A program made the position numbers and the translations under genes. 64,000 nucleotides of DNA from Prochlorococcus sp. AG-409-L18 (GTDB lineage: Bacteria; Cyanobacteriota; Cyanobacteriia; PCC-6307; Cyanobiaceae). Below are positions 9,205 through 18,771 of this stretch, in pieces (position 1 is the first letter of the stretch; every line of letters begins with the position of its first letter). The notes under the pieces are model-generated. The model was given only the letters and a program-made list of their open reading frames with translations, did no database searches and was not told where the DNA came from. Location of the stretch: NCBI GenBank assembly GCA_003215535.1, contig QCKG01000005.1:40498-104497 (forward strand). The letters run 5' to 3'.

Positions 9205-10160
9205 ACTTTATGGGGGTCATTGCAAAACAGTAGTCGATTATTAGGACACCAGCCTGGAGCAAGTCCGGGCGCGGTGGGTGTTGGTCCTTTTTGTTGGAGG
9301 GCAGCCAAATGGTGGAGCCAACGGAGACCAATACCAGTTTCAAAAGCTGTGCTTAGGACTCTGTAGCCCAATCCTTGATTTAGCTCTTGCAGTAAAAGCC
9401 TTGGGTCACCGTCAAGAAGGGGGCGTCGGATTTGCCAGCTTTGCCATTCTTTTCTTAAAGATGGATTTGCCACTAGTGATTCGTCAAGGGCTATCGGTAC
9501 TTGTTCAGATAGTTCACGAAGGCCTTCAAAATCATGTGCAGCCAAAGGCTGTTCTAACCATTCCAGACGAGGCTCATTAACCAGTTGATTAGCCCAATGT
9601 TTAGCTTCTTCAAGACTCCAGCTTGCATTTGCATCAATTCTGAGGCGAGTTTCAGAAGGTAAGAGTTCCAAAATTCGATGCAATAGCTCCTTCTCTTTAG
9701 CTTGCGTTTCAACGGCCACTTTCCATTTCAGGGTGAGCGGTTGGCTCTTTGTCTGAGGATCTTTTACTAAGAAATTAATTTTACTTAAGATTAATTTGTT
9801 ATTCGGGAGCAAAATTGCTGAAGGGGGAGACTTTAGCCAACCGGTTTTGTTATTCGATCCAACAAGACCATCGATTTCAGCCAAGGCGGCACCTAATCCA
9901 AACGCTAAGGGACCAGGCCAAGTTCTTGTACCATCTTCTAACTCTTGTCTGCTTTGAGTATCATTAAACCCATCTAAAAGACTTTCGCATATCTTCAGTT
10001 CAGACAAATTAAGTGGAGAAACTTCACCCCATCCCAATTGACCAGTCTGACTTTCTAGTCGAATTAACCATCCATGCTTTTGTTGTAGTGTCCTCTTGGA
10101 GGTAACAAGTGGTTCAGTGAGACTAAAAGAAAAAGGTTTTACATTAAGGGTATAAAGCAT
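9180..10160 (-). CDS. menC: o-Succinylbenzoate synthase
   Basis: A 326-residue enolase-superfamily protein. It has the KxK catalytic pair in LTLKWKVAVE (about 140), the metal-binding aspartate in RIDANASWSLEEA, glutamate in LEWLEQPLAAHDF, and aspartate in PIALDESLV, the family order. It dehydrates SHCHC to o-succinylbenzoate. It lies between menA (4 bases upstream) and menE (25-base overlap), so the three are one operon. Length and motif order look intact. Confidence 0.9.
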   Translation of the reverse strand: MLYTLNVKPFSFSLTEPLVTSKRTLQQKHGWLIRLESQTGQLGWGEVSPLNLSELKICESLLDGFNDTQSRQELEDGTRTWPGPLAFGLGAALAEIDGLVGSNNKTGWLKSPPSAILLPNNKLILSKINFLVKDPQTKSQPLTLKWKVAVETQAKEKELLHRILELLPSETRLRIDANASWSLEEAKHWANQLVNEPRLEWLEQPLAAHDFEGLRELSEQVPIALDESLVANPSLRKEWQSWQIRRPLLDGDPRLLLQELNQGLGYRVLSTAFETGIGLRWLHHLAALQQKGPTPTAPGLAPGWCPNNRLLFCNDPHKVWEAACKS

Positions 10161-10164
10161 TAGG

Positions 10165-11139
10165 TCAGAGTTGATTCACTAATTCACTTCCTAAAACAGG
10201 TGTAAGTGCAAGACCAAGACTTAAACCCAAACCATTTAAAGCTTGAAAACGTAAGGCTAAGAATTTGCTTCCGCTGACTCGCTCAGGTTGATTGTGGTGC
10301 TTCTTGAGTAATCGTATTAGAGCGATACCAGAAGGCAACCCGATGATCCCCATTAGGGCTGTAATGGGCCACTCTCCTCGAATAACTGGCAACCACTCAA
10401 GTGCCAGTGTTAACAATACAAACCAAGGGACAAGTGTTGCTGCACGGCGTGTACCTAGACGCACTAATGGGGATCTTTTCCCATGTGCTTTATCTTCGGC
10501 TACTTGATGAAAATGTGAGCAAAAGAGGACTAGTGTTGTCGCTAGTGCAGGTCCTGCTCCAAGTAGGGTCGCGGTTCCCCAAGGTATCCCTGATTGATTG
10601 CTGTTCATTGGGGACAAGACCATCAATGCAGCGGCAGTTCCCAGTGGCCCAAAAGCTAACCAGCACAAAGGTTCTCCAAGCCCTTGGTACCCAAGCCTAA
10701 AAGGTGGACCTTGATATAAATAACCTAGGAAACAACTTCCTAAAACCAGAAATAAGACTGAGATACTGCTGTTGAATGCCAAAAGAAGGATTAATCCCAA
10801 GCCTAAAGAGAGTGCCATATATGCAACTCGCTTTACTGGCTGGGCTGTACCTACCAGAGCAACAACTGAATGTGGCTTATTTAGTTCATCTATACCAGTT
10901 TCAGCATCAAAAAGATCATTAGTTAGGTTTTCCCAAAGCAAAAGCAACACAGAAGCTAGAAGAAATCCAAGAAATTGGTTTATTCGCAAAGTTTCACTTG
11001 ATCCAAGTTTCCAGCCTGCTGCCAAAAGCACTGGCATAACAGCGACTGAGTACAAAGGCCATTTGATAGCCGCCCTCCAGAGCCGTTTCCTTTCAGTCTT
11101 TGCGGCGTAAAGGGATGCAACATCCTGACCCTCTTGCAT
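10165..11139 (-). CDS. menA: 1,4-Dihydroxy-2-naphthoate phytyltransferase
   Basis: A 324-residue UbiA-family prenyltransferase with about nine hydrophobic segments. It has the first aspartate-rich motif NLTNDLFDAETGIDELNKPHS (about 78-98, split across the helix end) and a second region QVAEDKAHGKRSPLVRLG. It attaches phytyl diphosphate to DHNA in the membrane, giving the photosystem I quinone A1 precursor. The frame opens at 11226, but that would overlap the divergent menF. ATG 11139 (MQEGQDVASL) has GGGGG about 9 bases upstream and leaves a 71-base divergent promoter region, so I prefer it. Confidence 0.9.
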   Translation of the reverse strand: MQEGQDVASLYAAKTERKRLWRAAIKWPLYSVAVMPVLLAAGWKLGSSETLRINQFLGFLLASVLLLLWENLTNDLFDAETGIDELNKPHSVVALVGTAQPVKRVAYMALSLGLGLILLLAFNSSISVLFLVLGSCFLGYLYQGPPFRLGYQGLGEPLCWLAFGPLGTAAALMVLSPMNSNQSGIPWGTATLLGAGPALATTLVLFCSHFHQVAEDKAHGKRSPLVRLGTRRAATLVPWFVLLTLALEWLPVIRGEWPITALMGIIGLPSGIALIRLLKKHHNQPERVSGSKFLALRFQALNGLGLSLGLALTPVLGSELVNQL

Positions 11140-11210
11140 GGATTTAACCCCCTTTTTTGCTAGTGACGGTTTATACATTTGAGAAGTCCTTTGATCAGCT
11201 CGCACTTGGT

Positions 11211-12629
11211 ATGACGGCTGGCCCAACTTTTACAGACATTCTGACTGCGGTAGCCAAAGGCTGGAAAGAGCGTGAGGTTGAGGAGTGTGTATTGAGTTTG
11301 GCGTTACCAATTAGAGGAGTAGATCCTCTTTATCAATTACCTTGTTTAGGCTCTGAGCAGAACTTCCGTTTTCTTTGGGATGGGTCTCCAGGGCTTTGTA
11401 TTGCAGCATCAGGAGAATGTCAGCATTTTGATTTGGTTGGTTCGAGGAGGTTTGAACTTGCACAACGATTTAGCGATGCCACTCTTGGAAGACTCAAAGA
11501 TTTAACGCCAGAAGCCCCTGCTCAAGCACTTCCAAGAATTTTTTTAGCATTTTCGTTTTTTGAGAATCCTTCAGAAAGAAAGGCCAAGGTAGGAATCCCT
11601 CCGGCAGTGCAAGCTGTCCTCCCTCGTTGGCAATTGACTAGACAAGGTCAATTGGGTTGGTTGCGATTGAATGCTACAGCGACTCATGAGGCAGATGCTA
11701 GGGAGCTTGCAGAGCAACTTTGGTTGATGCGTGAAATGTTATTGAAATCCTCTGAAGGATATAGATACTCATGTGAAAGTCCATTGGGGATTACAGAACC
11801 TCATCAGTGGGAAGATTGTTATCGTCCAGCATTGAATCGTGCGATAGAGCTTGTAGAGAAAGGAGAGTTGAAGAAGTTAGTTCTTGCAGTTCGTCAGTCA
11901 ATATTGCTGCATGCTCCATTAGACCCATTAGGAATTCTCTTCCGCTTAAGGAAGTACCAGGCAGGTAGCTGCCGTTTCCTTTGGCAGCACAGCCTTAATG
12001 AATCCTTCTTTGGAGCTTCCCCTGAGCGCCTTGTCAGTCTTAGACGGGGGCAATTGAGAAGTGATGCTTTGGCCGGTACTGCAAGTAGAGATGATGATGG
12101 ACAGGCACTTTTGCGATCCGAAAAAGATAGAAGAGAACATGAATTGGTTGTTTCTTCAATTAGTGATCAACTTCTGAGCCAAGGGCTCCAGCCACGTCGT
12201 CCTAGGTGTCCTCAGCTTTCTCGCCATGGTCATTTAGTGCATTTGCATACGCCAATAACGGCTGATTCAAATTCTCGATCACCTCTTCACTTGGTAGAAG
12301 CATTGCATCCAACACCAGCAGTAGCAGGGCTGCCTCGAAAGGAGGCTATGAGTTGGCTTCGCTCTTTAGAACCATTTGAGAGGGGTAGTTATGCAGCCCC
12401 GATTGGATGGATTGATAGTTCTGGAGACGCAGAGTTCAGAGTTGCTATTCGCTGTGGATATTCAAAAGGTAAAAACCTTCATTTGACTGCTGGTGCCGGT
12501 TTGGTCAGGGGTTCACTAGCTGATAGGGAGTTGCAAGAAGTGGGGCTGAAGCTTGCTGTTCTTGCTGATCAGCTTGATTTGAGACAAAATTTTCAACTCA
12601 ACTCATCCAGTAATCGATTTATAACTTGA
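11211..12629 (+). CDS. menF: Isochorismate synthase
   Basis: A 472-residue chorismate-binding enzyme. The C-terminal catalytic domain shows [61 protein letters not shown] and [14 protein letters not shown], which is the MenF/EntC pattern. It converts chorismate to isochorismate, the entry to phylloquinone synthesis. The start at ATG 11211 (MTAGPTFTD) is preferred over 11157 because it clears the divergent menA. The 3' end overlaps the convergent gshB by 37 bases. With menE/C/A and the thioesterase it gives much of the pathway; menD and menB are not in the window. Confidence 0.92.
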   Translation: MTAGPTFTDILTAVAKGWKEREVEECVLSLALPIRGVDPLYQLPCLGSEQNFRFLWDGSPGLCIAASGECQHFDLVGSRRFELAQRFSDATLGRLKDLTPEAPAQALPRIFLAFSFFENPSERKAKVGIPPAVQAVLPRWQLTRQGQLGWLRLNATATHEADARELAEQLWLMREMLLKSSEGYRYSCESPLGITEPHQWEDCYRPALNRAIELVEKGELKKLVLAVRQSILLHAPLDPLGILFRLRKYQAGSCRFLWQHSLNESFFGASPERLVSLRRGQLRSDALAGTASRDDDGQALLRSEKDRREHELVVSSISDQLLSQGLQPRRPRCPQLSRHGHLVHLHTPITADSNSRSPLHLVEALHPTPAVAGLPRKEAMSWLRSLEPFERGSYAAPIGWIDSSGDAEFRVAIRCGYSKGKNLHLTAGAGLVRGSLADRELQEVGLKLAVLADQLDLRQNFQLNSSSNRFIT

Positions 12630-13519
12630 TCTCCAAGGGGAATATTCATAAGGCGTTCTACTTCCCTGATCCCAGTAGGACTAGTGACATTAATTTCACT
12701 TAACATGCCTCCAATTACATCAATTCCAACAAAAAAAAGACCTTCATTTCTTAATGAGGGCTCAAGTTCCTCACATATCTCTTGCTCACGAATTGTGAGA
12801 TGGGTTGCTTCTGGTTGGCCTCCTAATGCGAGGTTGCTTCTAAAGTCTCCTTTTTTGGGGCGACGATTTACAGCGCCGAGAGGTTTCCCATTTACTAATA
12901 AGATCCGCTTATCTCCATTGATTACTTCAGGCAAAAAACGTTGCATCATTACTGGCAACCTTTCTTGGTCCGTGATTAGTTCTAAGAGGGCCCCTAGTCC
13001 AGGAGCATCCTTAGCGATTCTTATAACTCCTTGACCTCCCTTCCCTCCGAGGGGTTTTAAGACGACTTCTCCATTCTCACGAGCAAAGGCTTCCAGCTCT
13101 TCGACTCTGCTAGCTACAAGTGTTGAGGCCATTAGGCCACTGAAACGAAGCGCTCCAAGCTTTTCATTCCACGCTCTTAATGAAGCTGGCTTATTCAAAA
13201 CCAGTACACCATCTCTTTCTGCGACTTCCAGTAAGTGGGTTGCATATAAAAACGCTTCATCTACAGGTGGATCTTTTCGCATCCAGATGCACGTGAATTC
13301 AGTTAATGATTGGCTGCGTGGGGGAGCGATTTTTATCCATGGTTCAGGAATAATTGGGCTTGCAACTACCCATGCTTTGTCCCCTCTGGCTTGCAAGTCA
13401 GAGGGCATACATGCCCAAACCTCAATGGAAGCTCGATGAGCAGCTTGCATCAAAGCTGCTGAAGAGTCTTTGGCTGGGTTGATCTGCTCAACAGGATCAA
13501 GCACGAAAAGTTGTTTCAT
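12593..13519 (-). CDS. gshB: Glutathione synthetase
   Basis: A 308-residue ATP-grasp enzyme of usual bacterial GshB length. Seen are [18 protein letters not shown] (about 80-97), [13 protein letters not shown], the ATP-binding [17 protein letters not shown], and the metal site [22 protein letters not shown] near the C terminus. It joins glycine to gamma-glutamylcysteine in the cytosol. The glutaredoxin gene lies 5 bases upstream on the same strand, so grxC-gshB is a glutathione operon. The 3' end runs 37 bases into menF on the other strand. Confidence 0.93.
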   Translation of the reverse strand: MKQLFVLDPVEQINPAKDSSAALMQAAHRASIEVWACMPSDLQARGDKAWVVASPIIPEPWIKIAPPRSQSLTEFTCIWMRKDPPVDEAFLYATHLLEVAERDGVLVLNKPASLRAWNEKLGALRFSGLMASTLVASRVEELEAFARENGEVVLKPLGGKGGQGVIRIAKDAPGLGALLELITDQERLPVMMQRFLPEVINGDKRILLVNGKPLGAVNRRPKKGDFRSNLALGGQPEATHLTIREQEICEELEPSLRNEGLFFVGIDVIGGMLSEINVTSPTGIREVERLMNIPLGDQVINRLLDELS

Positions 13520-13524
13520 TGGTT

Positions 13525-13788
13525 TTAGTGCTTCACATCAAGCAAGATGTCTAATTCTTTTGACCTTTCCAGTGCATGGAGCTCATCACAGCCTCCAATT
13601 CCCTTGTCATTGATAAAGATTTGGGGAACTGTGGTTCTCCCATCTGCTCTTTCTGTCATCGCCAGCCGTGCTATTGAATCACCATCAATCGCATGTTCTT
13701 CATAACTAACCCCTTTACTATCAAGTAGTGCTTTTGCTCTTAGGCAAAATGGGCAGGTCTGCCAGGTGTAGATCTCAATCTTGGCCAT
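13525..13788 (-). CDS. grxC: Glutaredoxin 3, dithiol type
   Basis: An 87-residue single-domain glutaredoxin. The dithiol active site is TCPFC near residue 11, the GSH-binding loop is [15 protein letters not shown], and the C-terminal [10 protein letters not shown] is as in Grx3. It reduces protein disulfides and glutathionylated proteins using GSH. It is the first gene of the grxC-gshB pair (5-base gap) and is divergent from prfB with a 28-base gap, so both promoters overlap the neighbouring starts. Confidence 0.93.
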   Translation of the reverse strand: MAKIEIYTWQTCPFCLRAKALLDSKGVSYEEHAIDGDSIARLAMTERADGRTTVPQIFINDKGIGGCDELHALERSKELDILLDVKH

Positions 13789-13816
13789 TTGAAAATGCTG
13801 ACTTCATGTTGATCCT

Positions 13817-14996
13817 ATGAAGGATTCATCTACTGACACCGTTAAATCTGTTGAGATAGCAACGAAATTGCTAGATCTAACCGATTTCAAACGTGATCTT
13901 TCTGTACTTTCTGATCGCCTGAGCAATGCTCAGGACTGTCTTTGACGTCCCTGCATTAAAAGCTTTTCAGCTGGACCTTGAACAAGTGGCAGCCCAGCCA
14001 AATTTTTGGAACGATCAGAAGAATGCACAGAAACAGATGAGACAACTGGATGAGGTTAAAGCGCAGTTAGGACAGTTGGAACGATGGCGCAGTGCAGTTA
14101 AAGACGCTCAGGCCACTATTGAGTTGTACGATCTAGATCCAGATGAAGAATTGCTGGGTGAGGCTCAATCAGGCTTGAATAAGTTAAGGGTTGAATTAGA
14201 TCGATGGGAGTTAGAACGCCTTTTGAATGGCCCTTATGACAAAGAGGGGGCAGTGCTTTCGATTAATGCTGGTGCTGGTGGAACAGATGCTCAGGACTGG
14301 GCTCAGATGCTCCTTCGTATGTATACGAGATGGGCAGAGGATCAAGGAATGAAGGTAATTGTCGATGAAATTTCAGAAGGGGAGGAAGCAGGTATCAAGA
14401 GTGCCACTGTTGAGATTGATGGTCGCTATGCATATGGGTATTTGCAAAATGAGAAAGGGACTCATCGATTGGTAAGAATTTCTCCTTTTAATGCCAATGA
14501 CAAACGACAAACTAGTTTTGCTGGAGTTGAGGTTATGCCGAAACTAGATAATGAAGTGGAGTTAGAGATACCTGAAAAGGATTTAGAAGTGACGACTAGT
14601 AGATCAGGGGGAGCTGGAGGTCAAAATGTCAACAAAGTAGAAACTGCTGTGCGTATTCTTCATTTGCCAACTGGATTGTCCGTGAGATGTACTCAAGAGC
14701 GCTCACAGCTTCAGAATAAAGAGAAGGCAATGGCTTTGTTAAAAGCTAAATTAATGGTCGTTGCTCAAGAACAACGTGCAGCTGAAATTGCAGATATTCG
14801 AGGTGACATAGTTGAGGCCGCATGGGGAAACCAAATAAGAAATTATGTCTTTCATCCTTATCAGATGGTTAAAGATTTAAGGACGGCTGAAGAAACAACA
14901 GATGTACAGGCTGTCATGAATGGTGAACTTAATATTTTTATTCAGGCTTTATTGCGTAAAGGTGTAGACCGTCCTGGCATAGATTCAGAGCATTGA
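13817..14996 (+). CDS. prfB: Peptide chain release factor 2, expressed by +1 frameshift
   Basis: RF2 is encoded in two frames. The zero frame runs from ATG 13817 to an in-frame TGA at 13943-13945, and the main frame continues from 13944 to 14996. Joined, the protein is about 392 residues, or about 375 if TTG 13868 is used. The zero-frame end ([20 protein letters not shown]) is the usual RF2 N-terminal helix and continues smoothly into [14 protein letters not shown]. Intact SPF stop-recognition ([11 protein letters not shown]) and GGQ ([11 protein letters not shown]) motifs show it recognises UGA/UAA and triggers hydrolysis. It heads a forward run through the MBL-fold gene. Confidence 0.93.
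13932..13946 (+). promoter_or_regulatory. prfB programmed +1 frameshift site
   Basis: The sequence AGGACTGTCTTTGAC has an anti-SD-pairing AGGA, then CTT, in-frame TGA (13943-13945) and C. Shifting +1 at CTT reads GAC and joins the main RF2 frame. This is the classic autoregulatory CUU-UGA-C arrangement: when RF2 is scarce, slow UGA decoding favours the shift. The upstream SD-like element is weaker than the E. coli AGGGGG. Confidence 0.9.
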
Positions 14997-15006
14997 GGAC
15001 GATTTA

Positions 15007-15198
15007 ATGAATAAAGACTCAAGCAAGAAGAATCGCAACATTAAGGGCACCCCTCCACCTAGCTTTGTGAAGTTAGCGATGAGAAATATGGTTAAAAAGG
15101 GGAGTCAGAGTCTTCTTCATTTTGGCTTTACAGCGGTTGGTTTTGTGGGATTTATTGTAATAATTGCATGGTTGGGCCGACCAAGTCTTCCTCATTAA
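15007..15198 (+). CDS. DUF3285-type small membrane protein
   Basis: A 63-residue protein with a basic, proline-containing N terminus (KGTPPPSFVKLAMRNMVKKG) and one transmembrane helix (about 37-56, LHFGFTAVGFVGFIVIIAWL). I recognise the pattern PSFVKLAMRNMV-KG as the small cyanobacterial DUF3285 family, of unknown function. It starts 10 bases after prfB stops and is followed by ybeY after 17 bases, so it is translated within that operon. N-in topology is expected from the positive-inside rule. Confidence 0.75.
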   Translation: MNKDSSKKNRNIKGTPPPSFVKLAMRNMVKKGSQSLLHFGFTAVGFVGFIVIIAWLGRPSLPH

Positions 15199-15215
15199 TG
15201 AAGAGAAGAAACTAA

Positions 15216-15803
15216 ATGATGGAAGGCTCTCTAGGTTTAGATCTTGACTTAGCTTTTACTGGTTTCCAGGGCTATAATTCCTTAGGTATTTTGGATGTCT
15301 CTACTAAGCTTCTTTTAACTAAATCTGAGCCTTGGTATAAGGATTTAACACATTGGATCCAATTGCTTCGCACTGACGTCACTTTCTCTTGCCCAGAATT
15401 AATTAGACAATCTTCTTCTTTTAGTATGGGACTACAATTTATTGATGATGTAACCATTACTAAACTGAATGCTCAGTGGCGAGAGAAGAATGAAAAAACC
15501 GATGTTCTTTCATTCCCAGCTTTAGATGAAAGCTTTGCTTACCCTCAATTGAAATTTATTGAATTGGGAGACATTGTTATATCTGTTCCAACAGCACTAC
15601 ATCAAGCCAAGGAGCTAAATCACTCTTTAGCAATGGAACTTCGATGGCTAGTTAGTCATGGATTCCTCCATCTTTTGGGCTGGGATCACCTCACCCCAAA
15701 TACTTTGCAAAGCATGCTGAGTTGCCAGAAGCAACTTATGCAGTTGAACGCTAAGGTTCAAGGCCCTCACGAAGAAAGTGCAAAGATCACGAATGTATCC
15801 TGA
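15216..15803 (+). CDS. ybeY: Endoribonuclease YbeY (rRNA maturation factor)
   Basis: A 195-residue UPF0054 protein. The zinc motif reads VSHGFLHLLGWDH, the family's three-histidine signature, with a conserved upstream TDVLSFP segment. YbeY is a metal-dependent RNase needed for 16S rRNA 3' end maturation and ribosome quality control. It is longer than the typical 150-170 residues through an N-terminal extension (about 1-60), which is less conserved; the start could lie downstream. Its 3' end overlaps dgkA, and ybeY-dgkA adjacency is common in bacteria. Confidence 0.88.
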   Translation: MMEGSLGLDLDLAFTGFQGYNSLGILDVSTKLLLTKSEPWYKDLTHWIQLLRTDVTFSCPELIRQSSSFSMGLQFIDDVTITKLNAQWREKNEKTDVLSFPALDESFAYPQLKFIELGDIVISVPTALHQAKELNHSLAMELRWLVSHGFLHLLGWDHLTPNTLQSMLSCQKQLMQLNAKVQGPHEESAKITNVS

Positions 15804-16251
15804 GACTACAAATTTGCTATCTGAAAGAGTTACGTCACTTTCTAGCCATTCCCCGAAAGCATCACGCAGAGGGGCTTGGCGAATTGCTAGCGATTTACCA
15901 GCTAGCTTTCGCTATGCGACTCAGGGGCTTTTGTATAGCTTCCGAAGTCAGCGTAATTTTCGTATCCATGTATTGATTGGGGTACTTGTCTTTAGTTTGG
16001 CGATTTGGCTCAAACTTGCTTTCATTGACTTGGCTGTATTAGTGCTGACAGTTACAGCTGTATTGGTGTTGGAGTTAATCAATACTGCAATTGAGGCGGT
16101 CGTGGATCTTGCGATTGGTCGTCGCTTCCATCCACTTGCGCGTATTGCAAAAGATTGTGCCGCTGCAGCAGTGCTTGTTGCCTCGATTAGCTCACTTTTG
16201 ATAGCTACCTTGTTATTACTACCTCCTTTTTTATTTCGTATTGGGTTTTAA
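15793..16251 (+). CDS. dgkA: Diacylglycerol/undecaprenol kinase family membrane protein
   Basis: A small integral membrane kinase of 152 residues from ATG 15793 (157 from GTG 15778). After a 40-residue polar N terminus it has the DgkA core. This comprises FRYATQGLLYSFRSQRNFRIH, three transmembrane helices, and the signature VLELINTAIEAVVDL followed by HPLARIAKDCAAAAVL. It phosphorylates diacylglycerol or, in many non-enteric bacteria, undecaprenol, feeding cell-envelope lipid carriers. The start overlaps the ybeY end by 11 bases, suggesting coupling. Substrate cannot be settled from sequence. Confidence 0.88.
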   Translation: MYPETTNLLSERVTSLSSHSPKASRRGAWRIASDLPASFRYATQGLLYSFRSQRNFRIHVLIGVLVFSLAIWLKLAFIDLAVLVLTVTAVLVLELINTAIEAVVDLAIGRRFHPLARIAKDCAAAAVLVASISSLLIATLLLLPPFLFRIGF

Positions 16252-16266
16252 GCCCCTGGCATCTCC

Positions 16267-16863
16267 ATGCTTTTGGTAATTGACAACTACGACAGCTTTA
16301 CTTTCAACCTTGTTCAGTACTTGGGTGAACTTTCTTCCTCCCATCCTATAGCCAATGAAATATGTGTTGAGCGTAATGATGCTTTGTCTATAAAGGAGAT
16401 TAAAAAACTAAAACCTGATGCGATTCTCTTGTCTCCTGGTCCTGGGGATCCAGATCAATCGGGTGTCTGTTTGGATGTATTGGTTGAGGTGTCTCCTACG
16501 ACTCCAACTCTTGGCGTCTGTTTAGGCCATCAAGCTTTGGCACAAGCATATGGAGGTCGAGTCGTTAGAGCAAATGAATTAATGCATGGAAAAACATCAC
16601 CGGTGATGCATGAAGGTGAGGGGATTTTTGAGGGCTTGCCTCAGCCTTTAATTGCCACGAGATACCACAGTTTGATTGCTGAAAGGAAGACTTTGCCGGA
16701 CTGCTTGGAAGTTATTGCTTGGCTAGAAGATGGCACAATTATGGGGCTTCAACACCGTCAATACCTTCATCTCCAGGGAGTTCAATTTCATCCGGAAAGT
16801 GTCTTAACTCAATCAGGCCATCAATTGCTGAGTAATTTTTTGAATTTAGCTGAATCCTTTTAA
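16267..16863 (+). CDS. trpG: Anthranilate/aminodeoxychorismate synthase glutamine amidotransferase subunit
   Basis: A 198-residue class I glutamine amidotransferase. It has DNYDSFTFNLVQYLGEL at the start, the oxyanion loop LSPGPGDPD, the catalytic cysteine in LGVCLGHQALAQAYGG (about residue 81), and the His-Glu pair in GVQFHPESVLT. It supplies ammonia to TrpE or PabB. Cyanobacteria often use one such protein for tryptophan and folate synthesis, so trpG versus pabA is not decided; no trpE/pabB is in the window. It sits 15 bases after dgkA in the prfB-to-MBL run. Confidence 0.87.
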   Translation: MLLVIDNYDSFTFNLVQYLGELSSSHPIANEICVERNDALSIKEIKKLKPDAILLSPGPGDPDQSGVCLDVLVEVSPTTPTLGVCLGHQALAQAYGGRVVRANELMHGKTSPVMHEGEGIFEGLPQPLIATRYHSLIAERKTLPDCLEVIAWLEDGTIMGLQHRQYLHLQGVQFHPESVLTQSGHQLLSNFLNLAESF

Positions 16864-16900
16864 GTGCACTGCTAATTTTCTGGGGCGTCATGCTTTTTTC

Positions 16901-17638
16901 ATGTCAGCTCATTTTAATCTTTTAAGGCTTCTAGGCAGGACGCTTGCCTCATCATTGGGATTGTGCTTTTGCTTTTTAAGTCCTGGCTTTGCTGGTGCTG
17001 TTGAAATTAGGAGCTATGGGCACAGTGCGCTCTTGATAAAGGGTGGTGGACGTTCTGTTTTGCTCAACCCTTTCCAATCTGTTGGATGTGCAGCTGGATT
17101 GAAGGAGCCCAGATTGAGAGCTAATGTGATTTTGGCTAGTTCTGAGTTGGCTGATGAAGGAGCGAGGGTTGCTAAAGGAGTTTTTCTAGTTAAGCCAGGT
17201 TCCTATCGTGTTGCTGGAATTAATTTTGAAGGATTTACTGCACCTCATGATCGCCTGGGAGGACGTCGTTTTGGGCAAGCTACGCTCTGGCAATGGAGTC
17301 AAGCTGGTATGAGATTTGCTCATTTGGGAGGTAGTGCAGCGCCTCTTAGTGGAGAAGATAAAATTTTATTGGGACGTCCAGATGTTTTGATTATTGCTGT
17401 AGGTGGTGGAGCGAAGGTATATAACGGACTTGAGGCCGCTCAAGTAGTAAGACAGCTAAGACCAAAGTTTGTCATTCCTGTTCAGTATTTGAGAGATACT
17501 CCCTCAAGTAAGTGTGACTTGCAAGGAGTTGAACCTTTCCTAGAAGAAATGAAAGATATAGAGGTACAAAAAGTAGGTAAGATATTTAAGGTATCGAGCA
17601 ATAGTTTGGAAAATACTATAATTAAACTATTGCATTGA
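16901..17638 (+). CDS. Exported metallo-beta-lactamase-fold protein lacking canonical metal motif
   Basis: A 245-residue protein with a likely signal peptide (about 1-33, hydrophobic core LASSLGLCFCFLSPGFAGA, probable cleavage after AGA). The rest has the UlaG/COG2220 arrangement: YGHSALLIKGGGRSVLLNPF, then APHDRLGGRR, AHLGG and PDVLIIAVGG. Where the family normally has HxHxDH, this protein reads ILASSELADEG, and the DP turn is NP. The main zinc ligands are therefore absent and hydrolase activity is doubtful. Location is probably lumenal or periplasmic. It is the last gene of the forward run and lies 8 bases from the convergent hisC-like gene. Confidence 0.72.
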   Translation: MSAHFNLLRLLGRTLASSLGLCFCFLSPGFAGAVEIRSYGHSALLIKGGGRSVLLNPFQSVGCAAGLKEPRLRANVILASSELADEGARVAKGVFLVKPGSYRVAGINFEGFTAPHDRLGGRRFGQATLWQWSQAGMRFAHLGGSAAPLSGEDKILLGRPDVLIIAVGGGAKVYNGLEAAQVVRQLRPKFVIPVQYLRDTPSSKCDLQGVEPFLEEMKDIEVQKVGKIFKVSSNSLENTIIKLLH

Positions 17639-17646
17639 ATTGAATT

Positions 17647-18771
17647 TTAGCTTGATGTGTGATCAAGTCTCATAAAAACTTCCCAGAATATTTGCATTTG
17701 TTTTGTTGTCCCGATACTCACTCTAAGAGAGTTTTCGATGGATAATTTGTTGTTCATATTCCTGACAAGAATACCTTCATCTTTGAGATGGGTTTCGATT
17801 TTTAAAGAGTTATGTTTTGGCCAGATTAAGCAATAGTTCCCTCCATCCATATGATGTCTAGTCCCGCTTGCTTCTAATTGTTTTTTCAACCAAGCCTTTG
17901 CCCGTAAGACTTCTTCTACATAGTTATCAACATAATCTTGGTCTTTCAGAGCTGCCAAAGCTGCTATGACGGCAAAACTGTTGATGTCATAGGGACCGGT
18001 GACGCGCTTTGTACGCTCAATAACATATGAGTTTGCAATGGCGAATCCAATGCGAAGTCCTGCTAAACCTGCTGTTTTGGATAATGATCTTAAAACCACA
18101 AGGTTCTGAGTGGTATTGAAATCTACGAAAGGCAAGACACTATCGCCAGAGAAGGCTTCGTATAGCTCATCAACAACGACAAGAGTTTTAGGAGCCAGTT
18201 TGGCTAGTTCCAGGATTGTTGTTGCAGCTAGTCTTGTCCCAGTTGGATTATTGGGATTACATATAAGTAAAATTTTTGGCTTCTTATTTAGTAATGCTTC
18301 ACGGATTTCTTCAAGAGGGAATATGAATTTCTTTCCTGCGTATGGAATGGAAATAATGCTCATACCTTGCATGTGAGCGCAGGGGGTGTAGTAACCGAAA
18401 GTGGGATTAGTGGTTAATAGGTGCTCATTTGGATTTCCGTAAGCGTGAAAAATTGCATGAATTGCCGCATCTACTCCGTTGAACAACCCTATTTGTTCAG
18501 ATTGCAATGCTGCGCCTGACTTTGAGATACTCAAATTTGAAACCACTGCTTCTTGTAAGCCGTTGTATTCGGGGTAGATAGAGATTTGCCTGGCAGGAAT
18601 ATTTCTTAGAGCTTTGATTACCATTGGACTGGGTCCGATAGTGTTCTCATTAAAGTCGAGCCTTAATAGGTTTCTACGTCCTTCCAAAGGAGCTGTATAT
18701 GGATGCATATTTTCTACTGCGTTTCGAGGAACAGGCCATTGCAATGGCATGGATTTTTGACCAAATTCCAT
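17647..18771 (-). CDS. hisC: Histidinol-phosphate aminotransferase-like class I/II aminotransferase
   Basis: A 374-residue fold-type I PLP enzyme. It has RLDFNENTIGPSP near the start, NPNNPTGTRLA, VVDELYEAFSG, the PLP lysine in RSLSKTAGLAGLRIGFA, and LRVSIGT at the C terminus. It probably transaminates imidazole-acetol phosphate in histidine synthesis, though substrates of this family vary and a second HisC-like gene is common in cyanobacteria. The start ATG 18771 overlaps the argS stop by one base (TAATG), a typical coupling arrangement, so I prefer it over the upstream start at 18843 inside argS. Confidence 0.82.
   Translation of the reverse strand: MEFGQKSMPLQWPVPRNAVENMHPYTAPLEGRRNLLRLDFNENTIGPSPMVIKALRNIPARQISIYPEYNGLQEAVVSNLSISKSGAALQSEQIGLFNGVDAAIHAIFHAYGNPNEHLLTTNPTFGYYTPCAHMQGMSIISIPYAGKKFIFPLEEIREALLNKKPKILLICNPNNPTGTRLAATTILELAKLAPKTLVVVDELYEAFSGDSVLPFVDFNTTQNLVVLRSLSKTAGLAGLRIGFAIANSYVIERTKRVTGPYDINSFAVIAALAALKDQDYVDNYVEEVLRAKAWLKKQLEASGTRHHMDGGNYCLIWPKHNSLKIETHLKDEGILVRNMNNKLSIENSLRVSIGTTKQMQIFWEVFMRLDHTSS

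Noticed and set aside
10292..11110. Several forward ORFs inside menA
   Set aside because: They are antisense shadows of a typical UbiA-family membrane protein and have no family resemblance.
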